Below are positions 1 through 6,894 of a DNA stretch of 9,214 nucleotides, piece after piece (position 1 is the stretch's first letter; every line of letters begins with the position of its first letter). Source of the DNA: CAZTME01 sp964614795 (lineage in GTDB: Bacteria; Patescibacteriota; Microgenomatia; UBA1400; PJMF01); assembly GCA_964614795.1 (NCBI GenBank), contig CAZTME010000044.1, positions 1 to 9,214 on the forward strand. Direction: 5' to 3'. A program made the translations under genes and the position numbers. The notes beneath the pieces were generated by a model that was given only the letters and a program-made list of their open reading frames with translations, was not told the DNA's origin and did not search any database.

Positions 1-26
1 TCTATATCTGCATTTTTTACTTTATT

Positions 27-1409
27 TTAAACATCGCTATTTATTTTAATTTCCACTCTTTTCAAGTATTTAAAAGTTTTTTTAGCAATTAGGGTAGCTT
101 CTTTTGAAGAATATCCCAAATATCTTTTTGGACTGAGTTTTTGTAATTGAGGATCAAAGCTTGTTAAGTCTTGCCATTCTTTTTTCGTGATTTTTTTACC
201 TCTGACTTTCTTCGCTACTGTTTCGTAGGCATCTAGTTGGCCATTTAATCTAGCTTTTGTTTGCCATGCTTCCGTTAAAATTGCATAATTATTGTTAATT
301 AATTGATTCAATAAAAAGTAATTCGGCTCTAATTTTTCCAGTCCTCGCTCAAGACTTTTGTATGCCACCAAACTGTAACCAAAACTCAACCCAATATTTC
401 TCATGACTGTGCTGTCGGATAGATCTCGTTGTAATCTGCTAATCGGCAATTTTCTTGAGAAAAAATCAAAAAAAGTGTTGGCTAATCCCAAATTTCCTTC
501 AGCATTTTCAAACTCAATGGGATTGATTTTTTGTGGCATAGTTGAAGAGCCGACATAGCCATCCTTACCTTTTTGCACTAACCAATCATCACTAATGTAG
601 CGCCAAAAATCCTGAGAAAAATCGATTAGTATTGCATTGATCATTAAAAATACTGAAAAAACTCTGAGTATATCTTCAGGATAATTACTCTGTGTAGTTG
701 TAATTCTGTGTTTTAAACCAAGAGACTCAACAAACTCAGTTGAAAATTTTATCCAGTTTATTTTTGGCAAAACAAAATTAAGAGCATGATAACCTCCGAC
801 CGCTCCATTGCACTTTCCCGCCAGATTTGTTTTTTCTAATAATTCAAGTTGTTCTAAAATTCTATTTAAAAAAACAGCGATTTCTTTGCCTAAAGTGGTA
901 GGGAGAGCCGGTTGACCATGAGTTCTTGCCAAAATTACCAGTTGTTTATGTTTCAAACTCAAATCTGCCAGCTTTTTAAGTAACTCATGAATAGCTGGTT
1001 TTATGACTAAATTCAAACCATCTTTAATCATTAGTCTGTAAGCCAAATTATTGACATCTTCAGAAGTTAGGCCAAAATGAATAAAAGGAATTAATTTGGC
1101 ATCCAACGGTTTTAAAAAATCGGCAATGAAATATTCCACAGCTTTGACATCATGATGAGTTTGATTTTCAAAGATTTTGACCTGGTTTGGTGCATCTTTT
1201 TGTTGGTCGAGTGAGCAAAGTTGTTTTTTTAGTGAAGGATTAATTTTCTTTGTTATGCCAATTTTTTCCAAAGCTAGCAAATATTGAACCTCAATTTTGA
1301 TTCGATATCGGATTAAAGCATCTTCGCTAAAAAAAGGAATCAGATCGGATATTTTCGAATGATATCTGCCGTCCAATGGACAAAGTTTAAATAATTGGTC
1401 ATCGACCAT
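27..1409 (-). CDS. purB: Adenylosuccinate lyase (PurB)
   Basis: PurB catalyses two fumarate-releasing steps of purine synthesis: SAICAR to AICAR, and adenylosuccinate to AMP; it is a cytoplasmic homotetramer. Numbered from a GTG at 1415, the protein shows the PLDGRY N-terminus (13-18), HHDVKAVEYF (87-96), TSEDVNN (117-123), ARTHGQPA with the catalytic-region His166, and the lyase signature GSSTMPQKINP (289-299) carrying the mobile-loop catalytic Ser. These match the E. coli-type PurB branch, and about 460 residues is normal length. I prefer the ATG at 1409 over the GTG at 1415, because a TATACT box ends exactly 10 bases before the ATG, as at two other genes here. It is the last gene of the minus-strand group, 45 bases after greA. 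No truncation or missing key residue is seen. Family call is certain; the start is less so. Confidence 0.96.
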   Translation of the reverse strand: MVDDQLFKLCPLDGRYHSKISDLIPFFSEDALIRYRIKIEVQYLLALEKIGITKKINPSLKKQLCSLDQQKDAPNQVKIFENQTHHDVKAVEYFIADFLKPLDAKLIPFIHFGLTSEDVNNLAYRLMIKDGLNLVIKPAIHELLKKLADLSLKHKQLVILARTHGQPALPTTLGKEIAVFLNRILEQLELLEKTNLAGKCNGAVGGYHALNFVLPKINWIKFSTEFVESLGLKHRITTTQSNYPEDILRVFSVFLMINAILIDFSQDFWRYISDDWLVQKGKDGYVGSSTMPQKINPIEFENAEGNLGLANTFFDFFSRKLPISRLQRDLSDSTVMRNIGLSFGYSLVAYKSLERGLEKLEPNYFLLNQLINNNYAILTEAWQTKARLNGQLDAYETVAKKVRGKKITKKEWQDLTSFDPQLQKLSPKRYLGYSSKEATLIAKKTFKYLKRVEIKINSDV

Positions 1410-1419
1410 AATCACGGTT

Positions 1420-1425
1420 AGTATA
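1420..1425 (-). promoter_or_regulatory. Candidate -10 box before purB
   Basis: TATACT on the minus strand lies in the 45-base gap between greA and purB, ending 10 bases before the ATG at 1409. No convincing -35 or TGn extension is visible. It would give purB its own very short-leader transcript in addition to read-through from greA. Confidence 0.4.
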
Positions 1426-1454
1426 AATGATTTTCCTGAGTTTTCTAGAGCCGA

Positions 1455-1925
1455 TTAGGAAATATCGGTAATTGTGTATTTAATAAATCCTTTGGGAGAA
1501 TTAACCACAACTTCACTACCTATTGTTTTGCCTATCAATGCTTTACCCAAAGGACTATCCGCTGAAATTTTTTTCTCAGCTGGATTAGATTCATACTTAC
1601 TTACAATCATGAAGCTTAATATTGAATCTTGATTGGAGACGGTTACCGTTTTTCCAAAATCGGCTATATTTGATTCCTTTGAACCGATTTTCACTTGACC
1701 GTTTTTGATCAAATAATCCAGTTTTGACAACTCTCTTCTGATATTACCCAGTTCAAATTTGGCATATTTGTAAGCACCGTTTTCGGATAAATCTCCTTGT
1801 TCGCGAGCTTCGGATAGTCTTAAAATGACGGCTTTTTTTTCTTCAAGTAAAAACTTTCTTCGATCCAACAATTTCTGGTAGGCTTCACTGGTAAACGGAA
1901 TATGAGTTGAGGAATTTTTTTGCAT
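1455..1925 (-). CDS. greA: Transcription elongation factor GreA
   Basis: GreA rescues backtracked RNA polymerase: its N-terminal coiled coil enters the secondary channel and stimulates cleavage of the extruded RNA 3' end. The 156-residue protein has the usual length and two-domain order. A helical hairpin occupies about residues 12-78, with the tip motif REQGDLSENGAYKYAK (41-56) containing the acidic residues Asp45 and Glu48 expected to coordinate Mg2+. A C-terminal FKBP-like domain carries SPLGKALIG (124-132). The ATG lies 12 bases after the TGA of the upstream 209-residue gene, with no clear Shine-Dalgarno sequence, so it is probably co-transcribed with it and with purB downstream. GreB is the alternative, but the tip sequence and the SPLGKALIG segment read as GreA. 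Confidence 0.95.
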   Translation of the reverse strand: MQKNSSTHIPFTSEAYQKLLDRRKFLLEEKKAVILRLSEAREQGDLSENGAYKYAKFELGNIRRELSKLDYLIKNGQVKIGSKESNIADFGKTVTVSNQDSILSFMIVSKYESNPAEKKISADSPLGKALIGKTIGSEVVVNSPKGFIKYTITDIS

Positions 1926-1937
1926 CCAAGTTGATAA

Positions 1938-2567
1938 TCATTTCGTTATTTGATTGTAGCTAAGCCAAAATTTGTTTTCTAAAATTTTTCTTTCATTTCC
2001 TGAATATTCAAATAAACCGTTAACAGACTTCATTTCATCAATGTCCCGCGCAAAAATAATTATTAAATCTTCATGAGAATTGAAAATCAATGTTCTTTCG
2101 TCTTGAAAAATGATTTCTTTGATGAAAGTGCCATCGGCTAATTCTAGTATTGCTTGGTTAATTTGATCAGTTTCTGATAGTTTGAAATCTCGATGAATCA
2201 ATTTATCTTCTGAAAAAATTGTTGGAGAATTGTAAGTTAATAATACAGCGCTGGGTGAGGAAAGTTTTTCAATACTTTGCGATTCATTATATTCGACAAA
2301 GTCAGGATTGAGCTTAATACTTCCGAAAGAATATAAATCTCTAAATTCCCAGAACTTTCTTAAATCAAATTGATTAGTTTCTTTAATAGAAGTTTCTAAC
2401 TCCAGAAGTTTATTTTCTTGAAAAAATGGCAAATATGAAGAAAATCTGGGATGAAGCAAAAGAAAGACAAAAATTATCAGTAATACAGAAAAAACAATTA
2501 AAATTACAGATTTTGCATTTTTGGGGTATACTCTAGACGTGAAAAAGAATGATTTTTTAGCAGGCAT
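1938..2567 (-). CDS. Unknown single-pass membrane-anchored protein
   Basis: I do not recognise this 209-residue protein. It has a short basic N-terminus (Lys4, Lys5, Arg12, Lys16, Lys19), one strongly hydrophobic segment at about residues 20-38, and then roughly 170 mostly polar residues with alternating hydrophobic stretches that suggest a beta-rich domain, presumably outside the membrane. No Cys lipobox, catalytic motif or repeat is visible. It is the first gene of a minus-strand group with greA (12-base gap) and purB. The ATG at 2567 is the only usable start before the membrane segment, and a TGC-TATAAT extended -10 box ends 10 bases upstream of it. Its first 29 bases overlap the start of the divergent GT-C-like gene. 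It could be an assembly or secretion accessory protein, but nothing in the sequence decides this. Confidence 0.72.
   Translation of the reverse strand: MPAKKSFFFTSRVYPKNAKSVILIVFSVLLIIFVFLLLHPRFSSYLPFFQENKLLELETSIKETNQFDLRKFWEFRDLYSFGSIKLNPDFVEYNESQSIEKLSSPSAVLLTYNSPTIFSEDKLIHRDFKLSETDQINQAILELADGTFIKEIIFQDERTLIFNSHEDLIIIFARDIDEMKSVNGLFEYSGNERKILENKFWLSYNQITK
2503..2532 (+). promoter_or_regulatory. Candidate promoter of the GT-C-like gene
   Basis: A -10 box TATACT (2527-2532) follows a weak -35, ATTACA (2503-2508), at 18-base spacing. The GTG start at 2539 begins 6 bases after the hexamer, just where transcription should begin, so the transcript would be leaderless. The whole element lies within the coding sequence of the minus-strand 209-residue gene. 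Confidence 0.5.
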
Positions 2568-4242
2568 TATTTTGTTGATTATAGCATTGCTTTTTGTTGC
2601 AGATTTATATTTTCATCCAGGCAGATCAGTGACATATGACGGCCATGTTCACATTACATCAATTGCTCAATTTTATTTAGCGATCAAAGACGGAGATTTT
2701 CCAGTTTCCTGGACAAATGGTTTTGCCTCATTTGGTTATCCTCTGGGTTTTGTTGCTCATCAATTTCCGATTTATTTAGGAGCATTTCTTCAATTATTCA
2801 CTCAAAATCCGGTTTTAGCCTACAATTCAGTGGCATTAATTGGCGTTTGGCTAACCTTAATATTTTGGTATAAATTTCTCAGGTATTATTATTCTGAATT
2901 AATTTCATTATCAGCCACAATTTTACTCGCTCTTGCTCCCTACAGAATTGTCAATCTTTACGCCAGAGGAGCATTGCCGGAATTATTTGCATCGGTTTTT
3001 ATACCAATAACATTAATCGGTCTTTATCTTTGGTTAAAAAAATTTGATAAAAAGGGTTTGATCTATATTATGCTTGGTATTTTTGGTTTTCTCATTACTC
3101 ATCCCATGACTTTAATCGTAGCTTCGGTTTTCTTCATACCTTATGCTTTACTAATTTCTTGGCCTTGGAAAGATAAATTTCACAAATTTATTTTAATCTT
3201 TTTTTCAATCATGATCGGTTTTTTTATGAGTTCCTACTATTTTATCAATCTCTTTTATTCCATGAGGTTTTTTTACTATGGGCAACATCAATCACAATTT
3301 AGAGGTGGTTTTCAGGAACTATATTCTTTTTTTTCAGAATCTTGGACTTATTTTGCTTTAAACCATGCAGGTCCCAGACCACAATTACTTACTTTTGGCT
3401 ACATTGAGATCTCAATTCTTTTAATTGGCTTACTTGTTTTTTTTCTCAGATTGATTCAAAAAAAGAATATCAATCGTGAAATATTTGCTTCTTTTATAGC
3501 GTTCTTGGCAATTTTATTTTTCTTGCATCCAATTTCAAAATTTCTTTATGATCAACTTTTCTTTCTTGGTGCGGTGCAGTATCCATGGCGTTTTTTGTCA
3601 ATTTTTGTATTTTTGCCTTCATTGATATTTGCTTGGCTGATGTCGCTATTATCAAAAAAGAAGCAATTATTTTTCATAATTACTGTTTTATTTTTAATAT
3701 TTGTTTTACGCTTTCCTCAACTTTATGGCAAAAATTATTTAATTTATGATTTTTCCGCCTATGAATATACCACTGCAAATCTCCACACTAATACAATGAA
3801 CACCATTTGGTCTGGGCCAAGTGATGAGTATCCTCCCAGAGATGTTCAAGCTAAAATTTTGGAAGGTGATGGCCAGCTTGCCATCATTGAACAAAAAAAT
3901 TCTTCCAGAAAGTATAGAATCTTGGCAGAATCAAGTATTAAGTTAGTTGATTACACTTATTACTTCCCGGGTTGGATAGTTTTGGCAAACGGCAAGGAGA
4001 TTCCCATTGAATTTCAAAATCCAAATTTTCGTGGTTTGATTACGTATCAGTTAGAACCTGGTGAATACTTGGTTGAAGTAAAGTTTACACCTACAAAAGC
4101 GGTTTTGTTGTTTAGAATTATTAGCATCTTAGGTTTATTATTATTTGTTTTATTATGTTTGTGGATATTCAATGAGCAATTTCTCATAAATATAAAGTCG
4201 AAAACAAAAATGTTTTTTGATAAACATCAGGCAGACAGATAA
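2539..4242 (+). CDS. GT-C-like polytopic membrane protein (PTPS-related/YfhO-like)
   Basis: This 567-residue protein resembles the membrane family often labelled '6-pyruvoyl-tetrahydropterin synthase-related', whose layout is like GT-C glycosyltransferases and YfhO; such enzymes use polyprenyl-phosphate-linked sugars outside the membrane. It starts with a membrane helix (about 7-25), then a first outer loop with YDGHVH (33-38), whose Asp34 sits where GT-C enzymes place the catalytic acid. About ten further hydrophobic segments follow, with QYPWRFL (347-353) late in the core. A soluble outer domain (about 395-520) carries YYFPGWIVLANGKEI (474-488) and LEPGEYLVEVKF (506-517), typical of YfhO-type C-termini, and a last helix spans about 522-545. 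I chose the GTG at 2539 over the TTG at 2521, because the TTG lies upstream of the -10 box. It overlaps the divergent gene by 29 bases. Substrate unknown. Confidence 0.75.
   Translation: MKKNDFLAGIILLIIALLFVADLYFHPGRSVTYDGHVHITSIAQFYLAIKDGDFPVSWTNGFASFGYPLGFVAHQFPIYLGAFLQLFTQNPVLAYNSVALIGVWLTLIFWYKFLRYYYSELISLSATILLALAPYRIVNLYARGALPELFASVFIPITLIGLYLWLKKFDKKGLIYIMLGIFGFLITHPMTLIVASVFFIPYALLISWPWKDKFHKFILIFFSIMIGFFMSSYYFINLFYSMRFFYYGQHQSQFRGGFQELYSFFSESWTYFALNHAGPRPQLLTFGYIEISILLIGLLVFFLRLIQKKNINREIFASFIAFLAILFFLHPISKFLYDQLFFLGAVQYPWRFLSIFVFLPSLIFAWLMSLLSKKKQLFFIITVLFLIFVLRFPQLYGKNYLIYDFSAYEYTTANLHTNTMNTIWSGPSDEYPPRDVQAKILEGDGQLAIIEQKNSSRKYRILAESSIKLVDYTYYFPGWIVLANGKEIPIEFQNPNFRGLITYQLEPGEYLVEVKFTPTKAVLLFRIISILGLLLFVLLCLWIFNEQFLINIKSKTKMFFDKHQADR
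2578..2586 (-). promoter_or_regulatory. Extended -10 promoter of the 209-residue gene
   Basis: On the minus strand TGC-TATAAT forms a perfect -10 hexamer with a TGn extension, 10 bases before the ATG at 2567. No good -35 is seen, which is acceptable for extended -10 promoters. The element lies inside the coding sequence of the divergent GT-C-like gene. The predicted leader is only a few bases. Confidence 0.6.
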
Positions 4243-4285
4243 TTTATTTGATGATTTTTTCAAAAATTTCAATTAATTTTCCCTC

Positions 4286-4315
4286 TTTTCAGAATTAAAA
4301 TCTTGGCAGTATAAT
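4286..4315 (+). promoter_or_regulatory. Candidate promoter upstream of the ion transporter
   Basis: A perfect TATAAT (4310-4315) is preceded by TTTTCA (4286-4291) at 18-base spacing, a 4-of-6 match to the -35 consensus. Transcription would begin near 4322, giving a leader of about 84 bases that contains the hairpin at 4337-4360. The alternative is chance AT-rich sequence in the 3' region of the upstream gene. Confidence 0.5.
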
Positions 4316-4336
4316 TCAGATTTCTAATTATTTAAT

Positions 4337-4368
4337 GTTATTTATCGGGGGATGAATAACAGTTTTTT
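4337..4368 (+). terminator. 10-bp hairpin plus T6: terminator or leader attenuator
   Basis: GTTATTTATC (4337-4346) pairs over all ten positions (nine Watson-Crick, one T-G wobble) with GATGAATAAC (4351-4360) around a GGGG loop. It is followed after two bases by T6 (4363-4368). This is the best intrinsic-terminator shape in the window. It could end the GT-C-like transcript 95 bases after its stop codon, or, if the TATAAT at 4310 is real, act inside the ion transporter leader. The stem is AT-rich, so its strength is uncertain. A downstream CCCGAT (4382-4387) can pair with ATCGGG (4344-4349), competing with this stem. Confidence 0.55.
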
Positions 4369-4405
4369 GTATAGATGAACACCCGATTAGTTAGTAAAAA
4401 TCTTT

Positions 4406-5887
4406 ATGAAATTATCTAAAATTCCGCCAGTATTTCAAAAATTATTGATTTGGACAGGTGTCGTTGCCGGAGTCTTTGGATTGGGAACAATATTTTTGCC
4501 AAGTGTTGGCATGGCGGTGGCTTTAGCTGGTTTGACGGCAGCTGTTTCGGGCACCATTCTTTATGGTGAAGAAAGAATGCCTCTGGTAGTTGGTGGTTTG
4601 GTTTTAATGCTGGCGGGAGGCATCACCGATTTTCATCACTTAATTGAAGGTATGGAATGGGTGTTATTTATCAAATTGGTTGGTTTGTTGACTTGGGTTG
4701 ATTTTCTAAATCACAGTGGCTACTTCGATCACCTCATTGAAAAATATCTGCCAAGAAAATTCCAAGGTTTTTCATTGATGGCGATTTTGTTAGTTTTGGG
4801 AAGCGTTTCTGCGGCCTTGATTGATGAAGTTAACTCTGTTGTTTTAATGTATGCAGTTATTCGAGCCATCATTGGTTTTACAAAAAAAGGTATTTTCAAA
4901 CTCAAAAAAGCCAGTTGGATGGTTTTGGTTATTTTGTTGGTCAGTGCAACAAACATAGGCTCGCAGTTCCTGCCTTTAGGAAATCCGGTGGGAATAGCAA
5001 TCTCTGTTATTTCCGGCTTAAATGCAATTGATTTTATTAAATTCACTTGGGTTCCGGGAATTATTACTCTGGCCTACTTTTTAATCAGAGTGAAGTTTCA
5101 ATTTCCAGGATTAATTAATGAATTTAAGACCGTAGCTGTCGAAAAAAAGGATTTTGAAGTCTTAGAAGAAATTCGTGATCAGTATGAAGTGGTAGAAATT
5201 GAAGATCCAGTTACAACTCAAGAATCACATGTTATTGAAAAAAAACACATTCCCATTCCAATTTTGCACTGGCTTTTTGGTCTTGGACTTGGAGGATTGA
5301 TTTTAGCCTCTCCAATTTCTAACTTGATTGGATTTGACCCTTCAACCGGTTTGGGTATTTTTGTTTTATTACTCTTTGCGGCCACTTTGTTCATTGGTAG
5401 TTATTATCAACATCACAATGAGGTATTGCTTAGTCAATTACCTTGGAGCACGTTATTTTTCATTGTTTTTTTATTTGGAATCGCTCATGGTTTGGAAACA
5501 ACAGGTTTGACCGAAATGGTATCTAATGGAATTTTTGCCAGTTTCGGAGACAATCAAGTGGCTATTCGTGCCATTATTGTAATTGTTGGAGCTTTGGTCA
5601 CTGCAGTTATGGATAATGTTATTGCCATTGCGGTTTTAGCTCCAATAATCATGAATTTGGGTGAAAAAGGATTGGAAACCACTGGCTTATGGTTTACTTT
5701 GCTTGCTGTGGCAGTGGTGGCCGGTAACTTAACGCCAATTGGTTCGGCTGCAAATATAATTGCTAATGCTAGAGTTAGAGCCAGCTGGGGGGAGTGGTGG
5801 AAAAATGCGGGTATTCTAGCAATAGAGTGTTTAATCGTAAACGTTGCGACTCTATATTTTTGGGAACAATTCATTTCTCAATTTTAA
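4406..5887 (+). CDS. ArsB/NhaD-superfamily ion transporter, probable Na+/H+ antiporter
   Basis: A 493-residue integral membrane protein of the ion transporter (IT) superfamily, which includes NhaD Na+/H+ antiporters, ArsB and dicarboxylate carriers. It shows the family's two-repeat plan. In the first half, SAALIDEVNS (135-144) lies in a broken helix and ATNIGSQFLPLGNPVG (181-196) is the re-entrant loop. In the second half, the equivalents are VTAVMDNV (398-405) and AGNLTPIGSAANII (439-452). A charged, Glu-rich cytoplasmic linker (about 240-282) separates them. The asparagine/glycine loops resemble NhaD-type proteins more than ArsB, but the exchanged ion cannot be read from sequence. The ATG at 4406 has no Shine-Dalgarno sequence in front. 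The leader may be structured. It probably forms a single-gene unit, convergent with the PAP2 gene. Confidence 0.85.
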   Translation: MKLSKIPPVFQKLLIWTGVVAGVFGLGTIFLPSVGMAVALAGLTAAVSGTILYGEERMPLVVGGLVLMLAGGITDFHHLIEGMEWVLFIKLVGLLTWVDFLNHSGYFDHLIEKYLPRKFQGFSLMAILLVLGSVSAALIDEVNSVVLMYAVIRAIIGFTKKGIFKLKKASWMVLVILLVSATNIGSQFLPLGNPVGIAISVISGLNAIDFIKFTWVPGIITLAYFLIRVKFQFPGLINEFKTVAVEKKDFEVLEEIRDQYEVVEIEDPVTTQESHVIEKKHIPIPILHWLFGLGLGGLILASPISNLIGFDPSTGLGIFVLLLFAATLFIGSYYQHHNEVLLSQLPWSTLFFIVFLFGIAHGLETTGLTEMVSNGIFASFGDNQVAIRAIIVIVGALVTAVMDNVIAIAVLAPIIMNLGEKGLETTGLWFTLLAVAVVAGNLTPIGSAANIIANARVRASWGEWWKNAGILAIECLIVNVATLYFWEQFISQF

Positions 5888-5911
5888 TTTTAAATTTGAG
5901 ATAGATTTTTT

Positions 5912-5946
5912 TAGAAAAGTATCAGCTTATAAAATCTGCTTTTCTA
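5912..5946. terminator. Hairpin between convergent genes, possible bidirectional terminator
   Basis: TAGAAAAG (5912-5919) pairs with CTTTTCTA (5939-5946), and inside it CAG (5923-5925) pairs with CTG (5936-5938), leaving a 3-base bulge and a 10-base loop. It lies in the 147-base gap between the convergent ion transporter and PAP2 genes. Neither strand has a proper T-tract directly after the stem, although an alternative AGTATC/GATACT pairing is followed by TTTTCT on the minus strand. Function is therefore a guess from position. A further 6-bp hairpin with a 3-base loop sits at 5998-6012. Confidence 0.35.
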
Positions 5947-6034
5947 TAATAGATACTGGTTGAAGGCATGTTGGGCATCTAGAATCAGCAGTTTCTTCTC
6001 ACGATACGTGGGTAACTCCAACTCAAATAAGTTA

Positions 6035-6700
6035 TCATCTGCTCAAAAAAAGCAATTTCTTATAAGTTTTCAGTTGAATAATAAAAAAACTTAACCCAAG
6101 TAAAAAACCCGCTATCACATCTGTGGGCCAATGAGCTCCAACGTATATTCTGGAAAATGGCATTAGAAGAGGCATTAAGGCAAATAACCAACCAACAAAT
6201 CTTAAGCTCAAATTATTTTGTTTGAATGATTGATGCAGAAAAACACTACTTAAAAAACCAAAAAGCACCCAACTATTCACAACGTGTAATGATGGATAAC
6301 TTGGATCCGGCCAAAACTGCAGTACTTCAACAAAATTATTGGTAGGCCTGGGTCTATCAATAATAATTTTGATTAACATTGAGAGACCATTGGCAGGAAG
6401 GCTAAACAAAAATGGAATAAGACTTAATCTAAAAGGTGAAAAGAGGATCATTAAGAAGGAAAAACCGGCGAAAATTAAGCTGGGAAGGGGATTGCCCAAA
6501 AATGAAATATTAATTAGTATAAATCCCAAGAATTGAGGAGTGCTTGCTTGAATCCAACGTGCAATAATCAAATCAAATCTTCCAACAGAAAAAAAAGAAA
6601 TCATCAAGCTTAAAATCAAAAAGCCGATCATTGAAAAAGCAATGATTAGCAAGCCGTTTTGAATAATAATTCGATTGATTAATCTTAAAAATTTAATCAT
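6035..6700 (-). CDS. PAP2-family membrane phosphatase
   Basis: Type-2 phosphatidic acid phosphatases remove phosphate from lipid phosphates or pyrophosphates, such as undecaprenyl pyrophosphate or phosphatidylglycerol phosphate, at the membrane surface. The 221-residue protein has about six hydrophobic segments and all three family motifs in order: KIIIDRPRP (Lys111, Arg118, Pro119), PSLH (136-139, His139), and SRIYVGAHWPTD (183-194, with Arg184, the nucleophile His190 and Asp194). The second motif has Leu where Gly is most usual, but this position varies. The ATG at 6700 has a weak AAAAAGG element about 10 bases upstream. It is divergent from the metallophosphoesterase and convergent with the ion transporter, so it is a single-gene unit. 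A BcrC/PgpB-like role in undecaprenyl phosphate recycling is plausible but unproven. Confidence 0.9.
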   Translation of the reverse strand: MIKFLRLINRIIIQNGLLIIAFSMIGFLILSLMISFFSVGRFDLIIARWIQASTPQFLGFILINISFLGNPLPSLIFAGFSFLMILFSPFRLSLIPFLFSLPANGLSMLIKIIIDRPRPTNNFVEVLQFWPDPSYPSLHVVNSWVLFGFLSSVFLHQSFKQNNLSLRFVGWLFALMPLLMPFSRIYVGAHWPTDVIAGFLLGLSFFIIQLKTYKKLLFLSR

Positions 6701-6743
6701 ATAGCGTTGACCTTTTTAAATCGTGTGTCAAAAATTATGCAGT

Positions 6744-6760
6744 AATAAGCATAGCTTATT
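6744..6760. repeat. 7-bp inverted repeat between divergent genes
   Basis: AATAAGC-ATA-GCTTATT is a perfect 7+7 hyphenated palindrome in the 194-base region separating the divergent PAP2 and metallophosphoesterase starts, 44 bases upstream of the PAP2 ATG. Its size and place suit an operator for a dimeric regulator, but no other copy was noticed in the window and no regulator gene is nearby. Confidence 0.4.
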
Positions 6761-6779
6761 GAATAATAAATTTGTAGTC

Positions 6780-6808
6780 TTGTGATTTTTTGGTGTTTTT
6801 TCTATATT
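6780..6808 (+). promoter_or_regulatory. Candidate promoter, distal, for the metallophosphoesterase
   Basis: TTGTGA (6780-6785) and TATATT (6803-6808) are separated by 17 bases, the best two-box sigma-70-like match in the window. Start of transcription is expected near 6815, which is the edge of a weak hairpin with T6 (6816-6844). Confidence 0.45.
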
Positions 6809-6876
6809 AATTACTAATCGAAAAATCATGAATTCCGATTTTTTCAACCTTGAGTGTTTTTCTTTATGACTTGCTG

Positions 6877-6882
6877 TATACT
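6877..6882 (+). promoter_or_regulatory. Candidate proximal -10 box for the metallophosphoesterase
   Basis: TATACT ends 12 bases before the ATG at 6895. No -35 at normal spacing is seen; TTGAGT at 6850 is 21 bases away. It fits the short-leader layout of other genes here and supports the ATG over the upstream TTG at 6850. Confidence 0.4.
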
Positions 6883-6894
6883 AGCTATTTCTTT

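Noticed and set aside
1..26. Possible start of another minus-strand gene after purB (ATG on the minus strand near position 13)
   Set aside because: The frame closes with a TAG after three codons.
2521..2538. TTG at 2521 as start of the GT-C-like gene
   Set aside because: It lies upstream of the TATACT box; the GTG at 2539 is directly followed by Lys-Lys and the first membrane helix, as expected.
4263..4280. AAAATT/AATTTT hairpin after the GT-C-like gene
   Set aside because: The stem is all A-T and is not followed by a T-tract, so it is expected by chance in AT-rich DNA.
4729..5046. Minus-strand open frame of 105 codons
   Set aside because: It lies wholly inside the ion transporter on the other strand; its translation has no family features, while the plus frame carries clear motifs.
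5328..5510. Plus-strand open frame of 60 codons
   Set aside because: Alternative frame within the transporter gene, without a credible start region.
5554..5874. Minus-strand open frame of 106 codons
   Set aside because: Antisense shadow of the transporter's second repeat, which holds the conserved DNV and GNLTPIGS motifs.
6339..6536. Plus-strand open frame of 65 codons
   Set aside because: Antisense shadow of the PAP2 gene.
6850..6894. TTG at 6850 as start of the metallophosphoesterase
   Set aside because: The family begins directly with the strand before the DxH motif, and the TATACT at 6877 lies between this TTG and the ATG at 6895.
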